A DNA stretch of 64,000 bases, taken from positions 1 to 64,000 of the forward strand of contig NZ_BAQK01000025.1 in assembly GCF_025994435.1 (NCBI RefSeq), written 5' to 3'. Shown piece after piece: positions 60,628 to 64,000 of this stretch. Under the pieces are notes generated by a model that saw only the letters and a program-made list of their open reading frames with translations, did not search any database and had not been told where the DNA came from. This DNA comes from Gluconacetobacter johannae (GTDB lineage Bacteria > Pseudomonadota > Alphaproteobacteria > Acetobacterales > Acetobacteraceae). Position numbers and translations under genes: made by a program. The number at the start of each line of letters is the position of its first letter. Position 1 is the first letter of the stretch.

Positions 60628-62508
60628 ATGGACGGCGACATGCCGGTCGTGGCGATGGTCAAGGGGGTCGCGGCCATCCACCAGGCCTTGCAGACGATGC
60701 CGCTTTCCCCCGGCGTCTACCGGATGCTCGGCGAGAAGGGAGAGGTCCTGTACGTCGGCAAGGCCCGCATCCTGAAGCGGCGCGTGACATCGTACACCCA
60801 GCTTGGAAAATTGCCGGAACGGCTGCGGCGCATGGTGTCGGAAACGGTCACGATGGAAATCGTGACGACCCACACCGAGGCCGAGGCCCTGCTGCTGGAG
60901 GCCAACTATATCAAGCGGATGAAGCCCCGCTTCAACATCCTGCTGCGGGACGACAAAAGCTATCCGTGGATCATGATGACGGATGCCGACCTGTTTCCCC
61001 AGGTCACGAAACATCGTGGCCGGCCGGCGAAGGGGGCGTCCTACTGGGGGCCGTTCGCCTCGGCGTGGGCGGTGAACCAGACCCTGAACCTGATCCAGAG
61101 GGTGTTCCTGCTGCGATCGTGCTCCGATTCCGTCTTTGCCTCGCGCACGCGTCCCTGCCTGCTGTTCCAGATCAAGCGGTGCTCGGCCCCCTGCGTCGAG
61201 CGTATCGGCCGGGAGGATTACGCGCATCTGGTCGAACAGGCGCGCGCCTTCCTGTCGGGCCAGCGCACCGGCATTCGCGACGAACTGGTGCGGGAAATGG
61301 AAGCGGCGGCCCAGTCCCTGGAATTCGAACGCGCGGCGACCATCCGCGATCGCATCCGTGGCTTTGCGGCCATGCAGGATTCGTCGGTCATCAATCCGGC
61401 CTCGCTCGACGACGCGGATGTGGTCGCGATCCGGCAGGCCGCCGGCCATTGCTGCATCCAGGTCTTCTTCATCCGCGGGGGCGGGAACAACGGCAACCGC
61501 GCCTTTTTCCCGGCCCACGCCAAGGATGAGGACGCCGCCGACATCCTGACGGCCTTCCTGGCGCAGTTCTACGACGACAAGCCACCGCCGCCGCAGATCC
61601 TGCTGAACCACGAGATCGCCGAGAGCGACCTGGTGGCCGACGCGCTGAGCATCCGCCGGGGCCGGAAAGTCGAGATCCTGGTCCCCCGCCGCGGCGAGAA
61701 GAAGGCGGTCGTCGACCACGCCGAAACCAACGCGCGCGAGGCATTGGAACGCAAGCTGGCCGAAAGCACGGCGCAGGCGCGCCTTCTGGACGGCATGGCC
61801 GAGCTGTTCGGCCTCGATGCCCCGCCGAAGCGGATCGAAATCTACGACAACAGCCATATCATGGGCAGCAATGCCTATGGCGTCATGGTCGTGGCCGGCC
61901 CGGATGGGTTCGAGAAGCGCGCCTATCGCAAATTCTCGATCCGGGGCCCTGTTACGCCGGGCGACGATTTCGCGATGATGCGCGAAGTCCTGGAGCGGCG
62001 ATTCAGCCGTGGCCTGCGCGATCGCCAGGAACAGGCGACCCCCGGGGACTGGCCGGATGTCGTCCTGATCGACGGTGGCGCGGGCCAGTATTCGGCGGTC
62101 CGCGCGGTGCTGGACGACCTGGGCGTGACGGACGTGACGCTGGTGGCCATCGCCAAGGGGCCGGACCGCGATGCCGGGCGGGAATGGTTTCATGTCGCGG
62201 ACCGGCCGCCGTTCCAGCTGCCGCCGCGCGATCCGGTGCTGTACTATCTGCAGCGGTTGCGCGACGAGGCCCACCGCTTCGCCATCACCACCCATCGCGC
62301 CGGCCGGTCGAAGGCGCTGGTCAAGTCGGAACTGGACGAGATCCCCGGTGTGGGCGCCGCGCGGAAGCGCGCGCTGCTGAACCAGTTCGGCTCGGCGCGC
62401 GGCGTGAAGCAGGCGGGGCTGGCCGAACTGGAGGCCACGTCGGGGATCAACCGGGAAACGGCGCGGATCGTCTATGGTCATTTCCATCCCGGCTGGTCCG
62501 GGGAGTGA
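60628..62508 (+). CDS. uvrC: Excinuclease ABC subunit C
   Basis: Makes the two incisions in nucleotide excision repair. The 626-residue protein has an N-terminal GIY-YIG domain (SPGVYRMLGEKGEVLYVGKA), a Cys-rich region (TRPCLLFQIKRCSAPC), a UVR motif (EMEAAAQSLEFERAATIRDRI), the RNase H-like nuclease with IEIYDNSHIMG and IDGGAGQ, and C-terminal helix-hairpin-helix (DEIPGVGAARKRALLNQFGS). GTG at 60604 in the same frame would add eight residues; ATG 60628 is preferred. It begins the uvrC-pgsA-(lipoprotein)-moaD run seen in many alphaproteobacteria. Confidence 0.96.
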   Translation: MDGDMPVVAMVKGVAAIHQALQTMPLSPGVYRMLGEKGEVLYVGKARILKRRVTSYTQLGKLPERLRRMVSETVTMEIVTTHTEAEALLLEANYIKRMKPRFNILLRDDKSYPWIMMTDADLFPQVTKHRGRPAKGASYWGPFASAWAVNQTLNLIQRVFLLRSCSDSVFASRTRPCLLFQIKRCSAPCVERIGREDYAHLVEQARAFLSGQRTGIRDELVREMEAAAQSLEFERAATIRDRIRGFAAMQDSSVINPASLDDADVVAIRQAAGHCCIQVFFIRGGGNNGNRAFFPAHAKDEDAADILTAFLAQFYDDKPPPPQILLNHEIAESDLVADALSIRRGRKVEILVPRRGEKKAVVDHAETNAREALERKLAESTAQARLLDGMAELFGLDAPPKRIEIYDNSHIMGSNAYGVMVVAGPDGFEKRAYRKFSIRGPVTPGDDFAMMREVLERRFSRGLRDRQEQATPGDWPDVVLIDGGAGQYSAVRAVLDDLGVTDVTLVAIAKGPDRDAGREWFHVADRPPFQLPPRDPVLYYLQRLRDEAHRFAITTHRAGRSKALVKSELDEIPGVGAARKRALLNQFGSARGVKQAGLAELEATSGINRETARIVYGHFHPGWSGE

Positions 62509-62584
62509 GCCCTGAGCAATTTCGTCATCAGACCGTCGTGATGAGGCGTTCCTGTTCCTTCTATCTTGTTGTATTCTGTGTGCG

Positions 62585-63184
62585 ATGCTGACCGACCTGC
62601 CCAATATCCTGACCTTGTCGCGGATTGTGGCGATTCCCGTTCTGGTGGCGCTCGTGGCGATAGGGGCGCCGGTGACGGATTGCGCGGCCTGTCTGCTGTT
62701 CATCGCCGCGGCCATCACCGATTATCTGGACGGCAAGCTGGCCCGCGCATGGCATCAATATTCCGACCTGGGGCGGATGCTGGATCCGATTGCCGACAAG
62801 CTGCTGGTCGGCGCATCGCTGATGGTCCTGGCGGGGTCGGCTCGCCTGCCGTTCGGGGCGCTGTATCCGGCCATCATCATCCTTGCCCGGGAAATCCTGG
62901 TCAGCGGCCTGCGCGAATTCCTGGCCTCCACCCGGATCAGCCTTCCGGTGACGCGCCTGGCGAAATGGAAGACCGGGTTCCAGATGACGGCCATCGGCTT
63001 CCTGCTGGCCGGCGACAGTACGGGAAAGCTGCTGCATCTCGACGGACTGCCGGTCAGCATGCTGGGGGCGATCATGCTCTGGGTTGCCGCCCTGCTGACG
63101 ATCGTCACGGGGTGGGACTATCTTGCGACAGGCCTGCGTCATGTCGGTCGCAACGGCGGGACGGCATCAAAAATCGCGTCCTGA
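62585..63184 (+). CDS. pgsA: CDP-diacylglycerol-glycerol-3-phosphate 3-phosphatidyltransferase
   Basis: Inner-membrane enzyme making phosphatidylglycerol phosphate. The CDP-alcohol phosphotransferase signature D-x2-DG-x2-AR-x8-G-x3-D-x3-D is complete as DYLDGKLARAWHQYSDLGRMLDPIAD. About four to five helices; 199 residues is standard. It starts 76 bases after uvrC, a widely conserved neighbour. Confidence 0.95.
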   Translation: MLTDLPNILTLSRIVAIPVLVALVAIGAPVTDCAACLLFIAAAITDYLDGKLARAWHQYSDLGRMLDPIADKLLVGASLMVLAGSARLPFGALYPAIIILAREILVSGLREFLASTRISLPVTRLAKWKTGFQMTAIGFLLAGDSTGKLLHLDGLPVSMLGAIMLWVAALLTIVTGWDYLATGLRHVGRNGGTASKIAS

Positions 63185-63276
63185 TTGTGTCAGAACGTTT
63201 CGCGCTACTTGAGATTGCGCTTTCGGGCAGGCACACTCCGTTTCGGTGGCGAACGGGGTGGCTGGCCAGGAGAGGC

Positions 63277-63801
63277 ATGATGCGAAACGCGGCGCTGTTG
63301 TCGTCACTGGTCCTGCTCGGCGGGTGCGCGGGGTTCGGCAAGCTGGCGGGCGACGGCATGAGTTTTCCGGGGAGCAATCCCAACGCGCCGGGCGGCGAGG
63401 CTGAAAACCTGCGCCGCGCGCGGGGGGAGGCGGCGGTGGAGCTGCCGATTCTTCCAGCAGCTGGAAATCTATGGCCCGGCCCCCCCGCGCCATTGCCGAC
63501 CCTGGGTGATGTATCGAAGGACCGCGGCCGGTTGGGCGACGGGCTGCCTGCCGATGCGGGCGGGGCGGAGTTGCCCGAGGGCGGCAGCATGAGTGCCGGC
63601 GAGCAGGCCGAGATCCGCGGCGGGGTCCAGGATTTTTCCAGTGGCGGGCTGCCGTCCGCGGTACGGGATGATGCCGCGCATTATGGTGCGGGCCAGCGGG
63701 CCGCGACCATCGTCATTCCCAACGGGGATGGCACCAGCACCATCATCGCACCTGATGGGACGGTCAGGACGGTTAAAGATTCGCCGACCACCCCCAGATA
63801 G
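63277..63801 (+). CDS. Putative lipoprotein of unknown function
   Basis: A 174-residue protein. From ATG 63277, preceded by AGGAGAGG, the N-terminus MMRNAALLSSLVLLGGC is a lipoprotein signal with predicted lipidation at C17. The mature part is Gly/Pro/Ala-rich and low in hydrophobics, probably disordered, ending in a small beta-like repeat TIVIPNGDGTSTIIAPDGTVRTVK. No family recognised. It sits between pgsA and moaD, which are usually adjacent, so it is an insertion into a conserved operon with ordinary GC content. Confidence 0.75.
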   Translation: MMRNAALLSSLVLLGGCAGFGKLAGDGMSFPGSNPNAPGGEAENLRRARGEAAVELPILPAAGNLWPGPPAPLPTLGDVSKDRGRLGDGLPADAGGAELPEGGSMSAGEQAEIRGGVQDFSSGGLPSAVRDDAAHYGAGQRAATIVIPNGDGTSTIIAPDGTVRTVKDSPTTPR

Positions 63802-63879
63802 GGGTAAGAGCAATCCGCGTTATGACTGACTCGTCGGCGGCGTGCCTCAGGGCAGGGCCCGACCTGGCCTGCCGTGTGG

Positions 63880-64000
63880 ATGGAAGGCGTGCCTGTGATT
63901 ACGATCCTGTATTTTGCCTGGCTGCGCGACCGGCTGGGGCGGTCGAGCGAATCGATGCCGTTGCCCGAGGGTGTGCGGTTCGTTGGCGACGTGATCCGCA
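63880..64000 (+). CDS. moaD: Molybdopterin synthase sulfur carrier subunit MoaD (partial)
   Basis: The last 121 bases encode MEGVPVITILYFAWLRDRLGRSSE..., the ubiquitin-like MoaD N-terminus (ILYFAWLRDRLG is diagnostic), running off the right edge before the C-terminal Gly-Gly. Start could be ATG 63880 or GTG 63889/63895. MoaD supplies sulfur for the molybdopterin dithiolene and so supports the Mo-dehydrogenase encoded at 22-26 kb. moaE probably follows beyond the window. Confidence 0.8.
   Translation, partial: MEGVPVITILYFAWLRDRLGRSSESMPLPEGVRFVGDVIR

Noticed and set aside
1..64000. CRISPR arrays, insertion sequences, prophage or rRNA operons
   Set aside because: I found no regularly spaced direct repeats, no transposase, integrase or phage structural proteins and no rRNA-like sequence.

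Overview
The window is GC-rich, densely coding DNA from an alphaproteobacterial chromosome. Gene content and order (rpsT-dnaA-dnaN-recF-gyrB; mltB-rlpA-dac-tmk-holB-metG-tatD; uvrC-pgsA-moaD; a Tat-exported molybdoprotein dehydrogenase with a tri-haem cytochrome) best fit an acetic acid bacterium (Acetobacteraceae, Gluconacetobacter/Komagataeibacter-like). That assignment is inferred from gene content; no 16S rRNA gene is present. I see no rRNA, insertion sequence, prophage or CRISPR array. One tRNA gene (Met, CAT) is present.

Layout. 1-3.45 kb, minus strand: a partial ABC permease, dut, coaBC and ubiE, packed as an operon. 3.48-11.5 kb, plus strand: mutM, rpsT, then the replication block dnaA, dnaN, recF, gyrB. 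11.5-19.1 kb: a DUF3108 protein, gph, glmU-glmS (amino-sugar supply for the wall) and the thiazole/thiamine operon thiO-thiS-thiG-thiE behind a structured leader. 19.4-26 kb: a large CPA1 antiporter with a cyclic-nucleotide-binding-like tail, then a three-subunit periplasmic molybdenum dehydrogenase (2Fe-2S, Mo-cofactor and tri-haem subunits). 26-36 kb: tRNA-Met, MscS channel, APC permease, SGNH hydrolase, UppP, an MCE/MlaD-like protein, a strikingly AT-rich GT25 glycosyltransferase, a BBE-type FAD oxidase and an ATP-grasp/DedA pair. 36-44 kb: a cell-wall and housekeeping operon (mltB, rlpA, D,D-carboxypeptidase, tmk, holB, metG, tatD, MBL hydrolase).

44.4-52.3 kb is the most interesting part. 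The stress/nutrient trio prkA-yeaH-spoVR lies behind a sigma-54-like promoter match. It is followed by a TTQ amine dehydrogenase operon of heavy chain, light chain and two mono-haem cytochromes. The light chain keeps both cofactor tryptophans and the catalytic aspartates, but the usual maturation genes (mauE, mauD, mauG, mauF) are not in the cluster, and mauB and mauA are directly fused by an ATGA overlap.

52.4-64 kb: nucleoside deoxyribosyltransferase, guaB, an RsmB-type rRNA methyltransferase, a CPA-type antiporter with a TrkA-like tail, a compact L,D-transpeptidase without signal peptide, an orphan OmpR-type regulator, xthA, then uvrC (with DnaA-box-like sites in its leader), pgsA, a lipoprotein and the start of moaD. 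Many genes are translationally coupled by ATGA/GTGA overlaps, and most convergent gene pairs are separated by a GC-rich hairpin.
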